Assembly (NCBI GenBank): GCA_946491705.1
Contig: CAMLYM010000005.1
Location: forward strand, 1-40,336
Direction of reading: 5' to 3'
From: an uncultured Clostridia bacterium
GTDB taxonomy: Bacteria > Bacillota > Clostridia > Oscillospirales > Acutalibacteraceae
DNA: 40,336 nt
Below are positions 24,916-32,589 of the stretch, one piece after another. Position 1 is the stretch's first letter. Each line of letters starts with the position of its first letter. Made by a program: the position numbers and the translations under genes. The notes beneath the pieces are model-generated. The model was not told where the DNA came from and ran no database searches. It was given only the letters and a program-made list of their open reading frames with translations.

Positions 24916-25476
24916 ATGAAGTCCAGTGTTTTGCAAGCCATATTAGACCGCCGCAGCATCCGCGATTACCGTCCCGAGCAGATTACCGGCGAACAGCTTC
25001 AGGCGTTGATTTCAGCGGCTTTGGCGTCTCCTTCCGCCATGGACCGGCAGCCTTGGCATTTTACTGTAGTGCAAAACCCCGAAATTCTCGCGCAAATCAG
25101 CCGTGCTTCCATTGAGGAGCAGAAGAGAACCGCCGATGAAGAGACCCTCCAAAAGCTCAATCAGCCCGATGCGGATATCTATTTTCACGCGCCCACGGTG
25201 TTTTTCATTTCCTGTGAGCCGTCCGCTTCTTTCTGGAGCTATCTCGACTGCGGCATTGCCGCTGAGAACATTGCTCTGGCCGCTCAGGGAATAGGCCTTG
25301 GCAGCGTGATTTTAGGTTCGCCCAATGAGGCGTTCGTTGAGCCGCAGGCAGAAAAATTGCGCAAGCTACTTAAACTTCCACAGGGGCATGAAGTGGTTCT
25401 TTCGGTTGGAGTCGGTGTTCCGCAGGAAAATCCGCCTGCTCATGTGGTGAAGGAGGGCCGGTATCATATTTTATAA
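24916..25476 (+). CDS. nitroreductase family protein
   Basis: The 186-residue FMN-dependent oxidoreductase of the nitroreductase superfamily has the N-terminal FMN motif RRSIRDY (13-19). LASPSAMDRQPWHF (about 36-49) contributes to the active site, DCGIAAENIALAAQGIGLGS (about 112-131) forms the dimer/FMN core, and a glycine-rich end holds PQGHEVVLSVGVG. The family reduces nitro compounds, quinones or flavins with NAD(P)H, and some members are involved in flavin or dehalogenation chemistry; the substrate is unknown. The ATG follows TGAGGAGGG. It is monocistronic, between the wall-operon promoter and the tRNA-Ala promoter. No clear terminator follows. Confidence 0.92.
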   Translation: MKSSVLQAILDRRSIRDYRPEQITGEQLQALISAALASPSAMDRQPWHFTVVQNPEILAQISRASIEEQKRTADEETLQKLNQPDADIYFHAPTVFFISCEPSASFWSYLDCGIAAENIALAAQGIGLGSVILGSPNEAFVEPQAEKLRKLLKLPQGHEVVLSVGVGVPQENPPAHVVKEGRYHIL

Positions 25477-25545
25477 GGACGAGGTTTCTTTGAAAAACCA
25501 TGCAGGCAGCAATAAAAGCGTGCAGAAAAAAACGGAAAATGGGTG

Positions 25546-25574
25546 TTGACAAAAGGTTTTGTTGCCGATATAAT
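25546..25574 (+). promoter_or_regulatory. consensus promoter of tRNA-Ala
   Basis: Perfect TTGACA (25546-25551) and perfect TATAAT (25569-25574) with 17 bp between, as expected for a stable RNA. The mature tRNA begins about 120 bases further on, so a long 5' leader must be removed. The 220 bases between the nitroreductase stop and the tRNA hold no gene that I can support. Confidence 0.85.
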
Positions 25575-25696
25575 AGTTAGGCCGGCTGAGAAAAGCGTGC
25601 TGCGAGAAACGTTCATAGCCTTTTGCTTGGTTGACCTGTCCTACGATTTGCGTTCTAGGAAGTACAGCGGTGACAGCGGCAGACAGAAAAATATGT

Positions 25697-25772
25697 GGGG
25701 TCTTAGCTCAGATGGTAGAGCGCTGCGTTCGCATCGCAGAGGTCAGGGGTTCGACTCCCCTAGGCTCCACCA
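25697..25772 (+). tRNA. tRNA-Ala (anticodon CGC)
   Basis: The 76-base cloverleaf includes an encoded CCA end. The acceptor stem GGGGTCT/AGGCTCC contains the G3-U70 wobble pair, the alanine identity element. The D arm is GCTC/GAGC, the anticodon stem is CTGCG/CGCAG with loop TTCGCAT (anticodon CGC, reading GCG), and the T arm is AGGGG-TTCGACT-CCCCT. Confidence 0.96.
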
Positions 25773-25780
25773 AATGAAAC

Positions 25781-25840
25781 GACGGTATGAGAAATGAACA
25801 TTTCTTTTGGAATGTCCATTTCTCATACCGTCATTTTTTT
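25781..25840 (+). terminator. terminator after tRNA-Ala
   Basis: A perfect 16-bp stem (25781-25796 with 25817-25832), extended inside by ACATT/AATGT, followed by seven T. It starts 8 bases after the tRNA CCA end. Confidence 0.92.
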
Positions 25841-25879
25841 CGCTCAACCCTTTGATTTATCAGGGTTTGGGCGTTTTTT
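25841..25879 (+). terminator. second, weaker terminator-like hairpin
   Basis: CGCTCAACCCT and AGGGTTTGGGCG pair imperfectly around a short loop and are followed by TTTTTT. It directly follows the tRNA terminator and marks the start of the AT-rich segment with the arsenical-type operon. Confidence 0.5.
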
Positions 25880-25993
25880 ATGTTTACGGCTCAAAGCTTG
25901 CTGTTCAATGGACAAACATATAAAAATAAACACAAAAACCTGTAAAAAATAACTTCTGAACCCTTACTTCCAAATAACATATACAAGAACACA

Positions 25994-26039
25994 TTGACAA
26001 TCATCTATGCATATGCTATCGTATAGATAATGATCTATG
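25994..26039 (+). promoter_or_regulatory. promoter and ArsR-type operator
   Basis: TTGACA (25994-25999), 17 bp, TATCGT (26017-26022) with an extended TG one base before. An imperfect dyad, ATCATCTAT (26000-26008) against ATAGAT-A-ATGAT (26023-26034), covers the spacer and -10 box, and ATCTATG recurs at 26003 and 26033. This position and the AT-rich dyad fit autorepression by the adjacent ArsR-family protein, released by metalloid binding. Confidence 0.65.
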
Positions 26040-26052
26040 TGAGGTGCTTGCC

Positions 26053-26349
26053 ATGAATGAAATGGATATTGCTTTGATCTGCAAGGCTCTTGGAGATTCT
26101 AACAGGTTAAGGATTGTAAAAATGTTATCGGACGGTGAAAAATGCGGCTGCAAGCTGCTGGAGGCTTTTGAAATTACTCAGCCGACCCTTTCCCACCATA
26201 TGAAAATCCTGTGTGAGTGTGGTTTGGTGGAAACCCGTAAGGAAGGAAAATGGTCGCACTACTCTCTGAACTGCGAAACACTGTCTGCATTTAAGGCGTT
26301 TATAGGCACACTAAGCTGCCGCAAAGGTGGTGACTGTGAATGCCGGTAG
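26053..26349 (+). CDS. arsR: ArsR-family metalloregulator
   Basis: The 98-residue winged-helix repressor has the DNA-recognition helix in TQPTLSHHMKIL (about 42-53) and the wing in RKEGKWSHYSL. A cysteine pair, Cys31 and Cys33 in EKCGCKLLEAF, sits at the alpha3 position where As(III)/Sb(III)-sensing ArsR proteins hold their thiols. Further pairs Cys54/Cys56 and a Cys-rich tail (CRKGGDCECR) could add ligands. I chose ATG 26053 because GAGG lies 8 bases upstream; a GTG three codons earlier is also in frame. The gene overlaps the permease gene by 10 bp. The sensed metal, probably trivalent arsenic or an organoarsenical, is inferred from motif and context. Confidence 0.88.
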   Translation: MNEMDIALICKALGDSNRLRIVKMLSDGEKCGCKLLEAFEITQPTLSHHMKILCECGLVETRKEGKWSHYSLNCETLSAFKAFIGTLSCRKGGDCECR

Positions 26350-27344
26350 TTTGGGACTTTATTCAAAATCAGCTTCTCGGCATGAAATGGCTAAATGAAT
26401 TGATTGGCATGGGCCTATCCGCTTTGGGACTGGATATTACTGGTAAAATCGGCGGCAGTGTTCAGTTTTTTCTCTACGATGTGATTAAAATTACAGTGTT
26501 GCTCTGCTTCCTGATTTTTTTCATCAGCTATATCCAAAGCTATTTCCCACCGGAGCGCAGCAAGAAGATTTTAGGCCGGTTTCATGGGATATGGGCGAAT
26601 ATCATTGCGGCCCTGCTGGGAACAGTGACTCCTTTTTGCTCCTGTTCCTCCATTCCGCTGTTTATCGGGTTCACTAGCGCGGGACTTCCTCTTGGCGTGA
26701 CTTTTTCGTTTCTGATTTCATCTCCTATGGTCGATCTTGGAAGCCTGTTGCTGCTTTCCAGTATTTTCGGATGGAAGATCGCCGTCGCTTATGTGGCGGT
26801 AGGTTTGATGATTGCCGTCGCGGGCGGTACACTGATTGAAAAGCTGCACATGGAAGAGTATGTGGAATCCTTTATCAAAAGTGCAAGTGCAGTCGATGTC
26901 GAATCCCCGGCGTTGTCGCAGAAAGAACGGCTGGCTTACGCAAAGGATCAAGTGCTAACTACCTTCAAAAAGGTATTCCCGTATATCCTTGTTGGTGTCG
27001 GTATCGGTGCAGTCATCCACAACTGGATTCCCGAATACTGGATCGAAGCGGTTTTGGGAAGCAACAATCCTTTTGGCGTAATTCTGGCAACGATTATCGG
27101 TGTTCCCATGTATGCGGATATTTTCGGGACGATCCCCGTAGCCGAAGCACTGCTCTTCAAAGGAGCGCAGCTTGGCACAATTCTCAGCTTTATGATGGCG
27201 GTCACAACCCTATCCCTGCCGTCTATGATTATGCTGCGCAAAGCGGTGAAGCCGAAGCTGCTGGCACTATTTATCGGCATCTGCACAGCGGGGATTATCC
27301 TTGTCGGCTATTTGTTCAATGTATTTCACTATCTATTCATTTAG
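26340..27344 (+). CDS. PF03773-family permease (ArsP-like)
   Basis: The 334-residue membrane protein has about eight spans. It shows the family hallmark TPFCSCSSIPLFIGF (about 99-113), followed by SPMVDLGSLLLLSS and, in the second half, IGVPMYADIFGTIPVAEALL. ArsP, a member of this permease family, exports trivalent organoarsenicals, and its family cysteines are in the FCSCSS motif. Other members are of unknown specificity, so ArsP-like is a family-level statement. The start lies inside the end of arsR (10-bp overlap), with AAAGGTGG upstream, so the two are coupled. A thioredoxin-like gene follows at 13 bp, the common arrangement for this family. Confidence 0.88.
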   Translation: MPVVWDFIQNQLLGMKWLNELIGMGLSALGLDITGKIGGSVQFFLYDVIKITVLLCFLIFFISYIQSYFPPERSKKILGRFHGIWANIIAALLGTVTPFCSCSSIPLFIGFTSAGLPLGVTFSFLISSPMVDLGSLLLLSSIFGWKIAVAYVAVGLMIAVAGGTLIEKLHMEEYVESFIKSASAVDVESPALSQKERLAYAKDQVLTTFKKVFPYILVGVGIGAVIHNWIPEYWIEAVLGSNNPFGVILATIIGVPMYADIFGTIPVAEALLFKGAQLGTILSFMMAVTTLSLPSMIMLRKAVKPKLLALFIGICTAGIILVGYLFNVFHYLFI

Positions 27345-27356
27345 GAGGAGAACAAG

Positions 27357-27692
27357 ATGAGTCTATTTAGCAAAAAGAATGAAGGATGCTGCCGCGGTGG
27401 AAACTGCAATGCACAAACCATGCAGGCAGCAGGGAAAAGCAAATCAGGCAGTGCAAGCGTGAAAATACTCGGCTCCGGCTGTGCCAAATGCAATCAGTTG
27501 GTGGCCAATACGTTGGATGCGCTGAAAATACTGGGTATGGACACGGCAATCGACCATATCACCGACTTTACGCAAATCGCGGCATACGGGGTGATGACGA
27601 CCCCTGCCCTTGTGGTGGACGGCGAGGTCATTTCCTTCGGCAAGGTGCTGAAAACCGATGAAGTGATAGCCATTCTGAAAAAGGTACGGTAA
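27357..27692 (+). CDS. thioredoxin-like small protein (TM0996/MTH895 type)
   Basis: The 111-residue protein has a glutaredoxin-like fold from about 34 to 111, with the redox motif GCAKC (CxxC) and the cis-proline in MTTPALVVDG. This resembles the TM0996/MTH895 family commonly found next to PF03773 permeases. An extra N-terminal tail of about 33 residues carries three cysteines (GCCRGGNC), which could bind metal or metalloid. The ATG follows AGGAGG by about 8 bases. It probably delivers electrons or handles the thiol-bound substrate of the permease, which is inference from context. Confidence 0.87.
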   Translation: MSLFSKKNEGCCRGGNCNAQTMQAAGKSKSGSASVKILGSGCAKCNQLVANTLDALKILGMDTAIDHITDFTQIAAYGVMTTPALVVDGEVISFGKVLKTDEVIAILKKVR

Positions 27693-27696
27693 TCCT

Positions 27697-27837
27697 ATGG
27701 CGTGCAAAAATGTGAAGGAGTGTGTCATCAAGCACCGCACCACTGACAGTCTACCATTTTGTCTGTTTCCCGATAATGGCGGTGATAAATCGAACCATAA
27801 TCATTTTAAAGTTTTGAAAAAACGGTTTGAGACTTGA
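27697..27837 (+). CDS. possible small gene, 46 aa, at the end of the arsenical-type operon
   Basis: Starting 4 bases after the thioredoxin-like stop codon, an ORF encodes 46 residues beginning MACKNVKECVIKHR and containing SLPFCLFPDNGGDKSNH. It is Cys- and His-containing, compact and protein-like in composition. The ribosome site is weak (AAGG about 12 bases upstream), so expression could depend on coupling to the previous gene. I do not recognise the family. It is followed by gene-poor DNA. Confidence 0.5.
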   Translation: MACKNVKECVIKHRTTDSLPFCLFPDNGGDKSNHNHFKVLKKRFET

Positions 27838-27934
27838 GAATGAATGTACAGCTTAGTTTGATCCCCCTCTATGAAAAAAGCGAGAGAAGATGTATCCGCC
27901 AAATTTTATCAAATCATGCCTTTTAGACACAACA

Positions 27935-27980
27935 AACAAATCCGAATCTACCGCCAATTGGTGATGGGTTCGGATTTGTT
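27935..27980. repeat. inverted repeat with 12-bp arms
   Basis: AACAAATCCGAA (27935-27946) is the exact reverse complement of 27969-27980, with 22 bases between that can pair further (around CCAATTGG). There is no T-run on the plus strand. The minus strand has a T-rich flank, so it could be a weak terminator in that direction. Confidence 0.6.
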
Positions 27981-28110
27981 GCTTTACAGATGGCAGCGAA
28001 TGAGAGAGCTGAACAGGCAAGCGGTACCTACGGGGATCCCAATAAATGGACCGAGTAGATAACGCTACGGGCAAAACGCAAAAAACAGCAACCGGCCCAT
28101 TCTTAATTTT

Positions 28111-28146
28111 GAAGAGCAGAGTCCGCGGGCTCTGCTCTTCTTTTTC
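28111..28146 (+). terminator. intrinsic terminator
   Basis: A perfect 11-bp stem GAAGAGCAGAG/CTCTGCTCTTC (28111-28121 with 28130-28140) followed by TTTTTC. It probably ends the arsenical-type transcript. Confidence 0.85.
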
Positions 28147-28261
28147 TTTCCTTCTCTTTTGCCCATTTCGAAAGCAGGTGGCGCCGCTTATCGGCAACCA
28201 TTGTCATCCAGGTAAGACAGAACCGCCTTGCGCGCTTTTGTCAGGCCGCCTGAATTCCATG

Positions 28262-28297
28262 GCCCGCATGCTTTGCATCACGGCAAAGCATGCGGGC
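28262..28297. repeat. perfect 15-bp hairpin upstream of the MerR promoter
   Basis: Bases 28262-28276 pair exactly with 28283-28297 around a 6-base loop. There is no T-run on either side, so this is not a standard terminator. It lies 34 bp before the MerR promoter. Confidence 0.6.
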
Positions 28298-28330
28298 AGT
28301 TCAACCAGAAAACATCCTCGAATCGCTTCC

Positions 28331-28387
28331 TTGACACGGGGTTGCACCTGTGCTACATTCACCTTAGACTTGAGAGTTGGCTCTAAG
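28331..28387 (+). promoter_or_regulatory. promoter and possible MerR operator
   Basis: TTGACA (28331-28336), 17 bp, TACATT (28354-28359). Just downstream is the dyad CTTGAGAG-TTGG-CTCTAAG (28369-28387), close to the CTTAGAG...CTCTAAG operators bound by MerR-family proteins. It could autorepress the first promoter. It could also lie in the 19-bp spacer of a second, MerR-type promoter (TTGAGA at 28371, GAATAA at 28396). Confidence 0.55.
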
Positions 28388-28422
28388 TTAAGGAGAATAA
28401 AACATTTTTGGAGGTGTTTTGT

Positions 28423-28926
28423 ATGTACTATACCGTGGGTGAAATTGCAAAAGAGATCGGCCTGTCTCCTCATACGCTGCGCTTTTATTCCAAGGAAGGG
28501 CTTTTGCCCTTTGTGGAGCGCAGCGAAAGCGGAGTGCGCATGTTTAAGGAAAGCGATTTTGAGTGGCTGTTTTTAATCGAGTGTCTAAAGAAAACGGGAA
28601 TGCCCATCAAGGATATCAAAGCATTCATTGATTTGGGAATGCAGGGGGATCACACCATCGGACAGCGGCTGGAGCTGTTTCGCAAGCAAAAGGAACGGGT
28701 GGAGGAACAGATCGCCGAACTGCAGGCGCAGCTGGATGTGATCAAATACAAATGCTGGTACTATGAGACGGCGGAAAACGCAGGGACCTGTGCGGTGCAC
28801 GACACTCTGGCAGAGGAGGAAATTCCGCAGGAAATCCGTTACATCCGGGAAAAAAGCAAGCGGATGCACCGGCTCGACGGCACGCATGCGGTTAAGCCGT
28901 CTGGCGTGAAGACCCAGAGTGCGTGA
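28423..28926 (+). CDS. MerR-family transcriptional regulator
   Basis: The 167-residue protein has the N-terminal MerR helix-turn-helix and wing (YTVGEIAKEIGLSPHTLRFY, then SGVRMFKESDFEWL), followed by a long dimerising coiled coil (about 75-115, rich in Glu, Gln and Lys) and a short C-terminal region. It lacks the Cys pairs of metal sensors; the few cysteines (CWYY, GTCAVH) are not in the MerR metal pattern. It is more like the regulators that respond to small organic or carbonyl compounds. ATG 28423 follows TTTTTGGAGGTG. It is an orphan: no divergent target gene is next to it, and a separate promoter drives the GGDEF gene downstream. Confidence 0.88.
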   Translation: MYYTVGEIAKEIGLSPHTLRFYSKEGLLPFVERSESGVRMFKESDFEWLFLIECLKKTGMPIKDIKAFIDLGMQGDHTIGQRLELFRKQKERVEEQIAELQAQLDVIKYKCWYYETAENAGTCAVHDTLAEEEIPQEIRYIREKSKRMHRLDGTHAVKPSGVKTQSA

Positions 28927-29000
28927 ACTTGACACGCTGACGGGCATCGCAGCCTTACGTCTTGAACCGGGCTGCAGGAGGCATCTTGCACGGGTTGCGG

Positions 29001-29029
29001 TTGCTATTTGGACAAAGCGCCGCTATAAT
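29001..29029 (+). promoter_or_regulatory. promoter of the GGDEF gene
   Basis: TTGCTA (29001-29006), 17 bp, TATAAT (29024-29029). The 70-base leader contains no c-di-GMP riboswitch that I can recognise. Confidence 0.65.
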
Positions 29030-29100
29030 AAGGAGAAAAGAGCAGAGAGTGTGGCAATTTTGGGGTAAGCAGGAAGCCGCACTGTGCAAGGAGGAGCCAT

Positions 29101-31629
29101 GTGAGGCAGCAACGACGATCCAAAATCCAGGCCGTGTGCTTGTTGCTCGTCCTGCTTTTGCAGCTGTGGGGAGGACTTTTTCCTGTTATGGCGTCACCCG
29201 AGGAAAGCAGGACCATCCGGGTCGCCTACCCGATCCAGAAGAACATTACCGATATGGACGAAAATGGAAAATACTTTGGATATACCTACGAATATTTGGA
29301 GGAAATTGCTCAATATACCGGATGGAATTATGAATTTGTGCAAATCCCAGGCAGCGTGGACGAACAACTGTCCACGCTGATGGAAATGGTCCAGGGCGGG
29401 GAAGTGGACCTAATGGGGGCCATGCTTTACAGTGAAGATTTGGGAAAGCAGTTCGATTATTCCGGGTATAGCTACGGCACATCGGAAACGGTGCTGCAGG
29501 TGTTAAACGAAGGCGGTCATAACATTATCGTTGACTCCCAGAAGGAACAGACCCTGCGGGTGGCGGTTTATTCCACCTCCGGGAGAATGGTGCGGGAATT
29601 ATATGAATACTGTGAGATGAACCTGATTACGCCGGAGCTTATTGAGTGCGGCAGCAATGAGGAAATGATCCGCGCGCTTGAGGAGGGCCGGGCGGACGTT
29701 TTGCTCAATACCAGCATGAATTACCTGGAAAACGTGCGTCCGGTGATCCGGTTCGCACCCAAGCCCTTTTATTTTGTCACCTCCAAAAACAGCGATTCCG
29801 ATCTGATCGCCGAGCTTAACGAAGCCATCGTCAGCGTCACCGAGGCCGATCCTTATTTTCAGACCACCCTTAATGAAAAGTATTTCGCACCAGCAAGCCG
29901 GACGTTTGTGCTGTCGGACAAGGAAGAGGCTTATATCGAACAGGCGGGTGTTTTGCGGGTAGGAGTGATGTCCAGCCAGCCTCCTTTTCAGTACAAGGAT
30001 GAAAAAACCGGTGCGCTCAAAGGAATCGGCGTGGACCTTTTGCGGGATATTTCGAAAACCACCGGCCTGCAATTTGCAATGGTGGAGGCATCCTCCTGGG
30101 AGGAACTCTATACTAAGGCCAAAAACGGCCAGGTGGATTTGATCGCAGGGATGCCTTATGATTATACCACTGCCCGAGAGCGGGATCTGGCCATGTCCAG
30201 GCCCTATCTTTCCAGCCCCTATACCCTCCTGATGCATGAAGAGATGAGCGAAGACAGCATCCAGGGAAAGCGGCTGGCTTTGTCCAGAACCAGCACCTAC
30301 GACGGTTATTTTGTCGGGACAGCGGTGCCCTATGACTCAGTGGACGCATGCATCCGCGCGGTGAACCGCCGGGAAGCGGACTATACTTATGTGGATACCT
30401 ACACGGCGCAGTATTATCTCAACCTGCCCAGCTTTGAGGAACTCAAAATGATCCCCCAGACCTATACCTCTTATCGTATTTGCTTCGGCGTGGTAAAGCA
30501 GGGGGATCATATTCTGCTGGGCTTGCTCAACAAATCCGTTTTGTCCATGGATTCGGACGATCTGCAGTCGGTAATCTATCAGAACATTGTGCACAAGGTT
30601 GATTTTTCCGTCGAGTATTTTATCCAGAAGAATCCCATTCCGGTTTTGGCGGCGGCAGGATGCGTGTTTTTGCTGGTCGTAGCGCTGCTTGTCGTTATTT
30701 TATTACAGCGGATCCGGGCCGGCAAGGCGATTTCGCTGGAACTGCAAAAGCATGTCCGCCTTTACTCCATTACCAACGATTCATTCTTTGAATATGATTT
30801 TAAAAAGAAGCGGTTGATTCTCAAAGACGCAAATGGAGTAAACGGAAATGGAGGAGAAATCGTACGTTACGACTTAAGCCGTTTTCTAGGGAAGGACAGC
30901 CCGGAAGGGAAAAGTCAGCGGCTTTTTCTGGAGATTTTGGATTCTGCCCAGAACCATGTACAGGAGATATATGTCTATTGCAGGGATGGAAAGTGGCACT
31001 GGATCCGCGTCACGGTGGAGACCATTTGCGACAGTGCGGGTGTTCCGGTCTATGCCATCGGAAAGATCAGCGTCATTGACGAGGAGAAGAGCGAGAAGGA
31101 AAGTCTTCGCGAACAGGCTCAGCGCGACAGTATGACCCATCTGTACAACAGTGAAACCAGCAAACGGCTGATTGAGGAGCATCTCCCAAAGCTCCAGCCG
31201 GGTGAAGTGGGGGCGCTGCTTCTTCTGGACGTGGATCTGTTTAAGTCCATCAACGACACCTATGGACACATGTGCGGGGACGAAACCTTAAAAGCGGTGG
31301 CAAGGCTGCTGGAAAGCAGCTTTCGGGACGGGGATGTGATCGGCCGTCCGGGCGGCGATGAGTTCCTCGTTTATCTGCCCCGCATTCAGGATATACCGGC
31401 GCTGACGAAGAAATGCGCCGGCCTGTGTGAGACAGTGCACCAAATCCGGCTGGATGCGGCGCGGGTGGTCACCATCAGCGTGGGGGTAGCCCTGTCATAC
31501 CCGGGAATGGACTATGAGGAGCTGTACCGCCAGGCGGACCGGGCCCTTTATTCGGCCAAGGAGGGCGGGCGGGACCGGTTTGAGATTGCGCCTGCGGATC
31601 AAATGCATCGGCAGAGCGGGAATTCCTAG
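29101..31629 (+). CDS. membrane diguanylate cyclase with two extracytoplasmic solute-binding domains
   Basis: The 842-residue sensor enzyme has an N-terminal hydrophobic segment (about 10-30), then two tandem type-3 solute-binding domains outside the cell. The first (about 36-265) begins TIRVAYPIQKN. The second (about 282-500) begins VLRVGVMSSQPPFQY and includes GIGVDLLRDI. A membrane helix (about 512-538) leads to a PAS-like domain (about 545-675, with DGKWHWIRVTVE) and a GGDEF domain. The active site GGDEF (751-755) is intact, and an RxxD inhibitory site (RDGD) lies just before it, so feedback-regulated c-di-GMP synthesis is predicted. There is no EAL domain. The start is GTG 29101, with AAGGAGGAG upstream. 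The ligands, perhaps amino acids, are unknown. Confidence 0.93.
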   Translation: MRQQRRSKIQAVCLLLVLLLQLWGGLFPVMASPEESRTIRVAYPIQKNITDMDENGKYFGYTYEYLEEIAQYTGWNYEFVQIPGSVDEQLSTLMEMVQGGEVDLMGAMLYSEDLGKQFDYSGYSYGTSETVLQVLNEGGHNIIVDSQKEQTLRVAVYSTSGRMVRELYEYCEMNLITPELIECGSNEEMIRALEEGRADVLLNTSMNYLENVRPVIRFAPKPFYFVTSKNSDSDLIAELNEAIVSVTEADPYFQTTLNEKYFAPASRTFVLSDKEEAYIEQAGVLRVGVMSSQPPFQYKDEKTGALKGIGVDLLRDISKTTGLQFAMVEASSWEELYTKAKNGQVDLIAGMPYDYTTARERDLAMSRPYLSSPYTLLMHEEMSEDSIQGKRLALSRTSTYDGYFVGTAVPYDSVDACIRAVNRREADYTYVDTYTAQYYLNLPSFEELKMIPQTYTSYRICFGVVKQGDHILLGLLNKSVLSMDSDDLQSVIYQNIVHKVDFSVEYFIQKNPIPVLAAAGCVFLLVVALLVVILLQRIRAGKAISLELQKHVRLYSITNDSFFEYDFKKKRLILKDANGVNGNGGEIVRYDLSRFLGKDSPEGKSQRLFLEILDSAQNHVQEIYVYCRDGKWHWIRVTVETICDSAGVPVYAIGKISVIDEEKSEKESLREQAQRDSMTHLYNSETSKRLIEEHLPKLQPGEVGALLLLDVDLFKSINDTYGHMCGDETLKAVARLLESSFRDGDVIGRPGGDEFLVYLPRIQDIPALTKKCAGLCETVHQIRLDAARVVTISVGVALSYPGMDYEELYRQADRALYSAKEGGRDRFEIAPADQMHRQSGNS

Positions 31630-31728
31630 CCGGACGCCGCAACGCGCACAGGGCACGGACACATTTTGCCGGGTCGGCTTTATTTCTCTCTTACATTTTG
31701 ATCCTGTTTTGTGGTAAAATAAAGATAC

Positions 31729-31781
31729 AACGTGCGGTTTTGGCAAACGTAAGTCCAGTTGTCAAAACCGCACGTTTTTTC
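31729..31781 (+). terminator. terminator of the GGDEF gene
   Basis: A 14-bp perfect outer stem AACGTGCGGTTTTG/CAAAACCGCACGTT (31729-31742 with 31763-31776), extended inside by GCCAA/TTG, followed by a T-run. It lies 100 bases after the stop codon. The rest of 31630-32026 holds no supported gene. Confidence 0.9.
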
Positions 31782-32026
31782 TTTTCACCGGTTTTCGGCT
31801 GCAAATGGGAGAAACGGCGCAGAACAGAGGAGATTCGGTAACGGCGCCCAGGCGCGGCCCGAACGCAACAGAGAACCGCTCTTCCCAAGGCAAAACCAGT
31901 GAGGAACGGGCTAGGGAACGTCTTTCTTCCTTAAAGAAGGAAGAACAGGAGCGTACTGCGCGCAGGGATTACGGCGGACGCCGTCCCTGGGCTTGAGCAG
32001 AATCGACGGATCGGAGGCAGGAATCG

Positions 32027-32557
32027 TTGTACCAGGTTGGAGAATTGATTTTATATGGAAGCACTGGCGTTTGTAAGGTGACGGACGTTAAGCCGCTGGA
32101 GATCGAAGGAGAGGAGCGGCTTTATTATGTGTTAAAGCCTCTCTATCAGGAATGCACCATCTCCACGCCGGCGGAGAACGGCAAGGTCTTTATGCGGCCG
32201 GTCCTCACCAGGGAGGAGGCCGAGCAGTTGATCGAACGGATTCCGTCTATACGGGCAGAGGTGTTTGAGACCTATGTGCTGCGCGAGCTGGTGGAACACT
32301 ACGAGGCGTCGCTGAAAACCCATGACTGCGCGGATTTGATTGCGCTGACCATGTCCCTGTATGCCAAGAAGCAGGGGATGGAGCGGCAAAAGAAAAAGTT
32401 CGGGGCTCTGGACGAGCGGTTTATGAAACGGGCGGAGGAACTGCTGTTTGGAGAGCTTTCGGTTTCCTTGGGGATTCCTAAGGAGGAGGTGCCCCGTTAC
32501 ATCGAAGCGCGCGTGGGTATGGCCGCCGGAGAGAAAAGCGGAGCGCACGCGTCCTAA
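32027..32557 (+). CDS. CarD-family transcriptional regulator
   Basis: The 176-residue protein has the CarD/CdnL/TRCF RNA-polymerase-interacting domain at its N-terminus (about 1-65, with VGELILYGSTGVCKVTDV). This is followed by a helical domain that would contact DNA at the upstream edge of the transcription bubble. CarD-like proteins bind the RNA polymerase beta subunit and stabilise the open complex, often at rRNA and stress promoters. The start is a TTG at 32027 with GGAGG about 9 bases upstream; the protein then begins MYQVGELILYG, as in relatives. It is monocistronic and followed by a very strong terminator. Confidence 0.88.
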   Translation: MYQVGELILYGSTGVCKVTDVKPLEIEGEERLYYVLKPLYQECTISTPAENGKVFMRPVLTREEAEQLIERIPSIRAEVFETYVLRELVEHYEASLKTHDCADLIALTMSLYAKKQGMERQKKKFGALDERFMKRAEELLFGELSVSLGIPKEEVPRYIEARVGMAAGEKSGAHAS

Positions 32558-32589
32558 TAGCAAAAGGAATGGGTTATAGAAAGATGAAG

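Larger units (their letters stand above)
27838..28422. other. gene-poor stretch with several hairpins, possibly decayed genes
   Basis: This 585-base stretch has no gene that I can support. It contains an inverted repeat (27935-27980), a strong terminator (28111-28146), a perfect 15-bp hairpin (28262-28297) and the MerR promoter region. Short open frames exist on both strands (for example 27871-28062 forward and 27853-28197 reverse) but have no ribosome sites and run through the hairpins. It may be a scar left by a lost mobile element, but I see no recombinase remnant. Confidence 0.4.

Noticed and set aside
25495..27431. 17-base exact repeat (25495-25511 and 27415-27431) flanking tRNA-Ala and most of the arsenical-type operon
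   Set aside because: One copy is inside the thioredoxin-like coding region and a single 17-base match in 40 kb is close to chance; no other features of attachment sites are present.
27871..28062. 63-codon forward ORF after the arsenical-type operon
   Set aside because: No ribosome site, and it is built over an inverted repeat; no family recognised.
29030..29100. Possible c-di-GMP riboswitch in the GGDEF leader
   Set aside because: The leader is too short and lacks the conserved GEMM sequence blocks.
31805..31996. 63-codon forward ORF before the CarD-like gene
   Set aside because: Low-complexity Arg/Glu-rich product and no ribosome site before the ATG.
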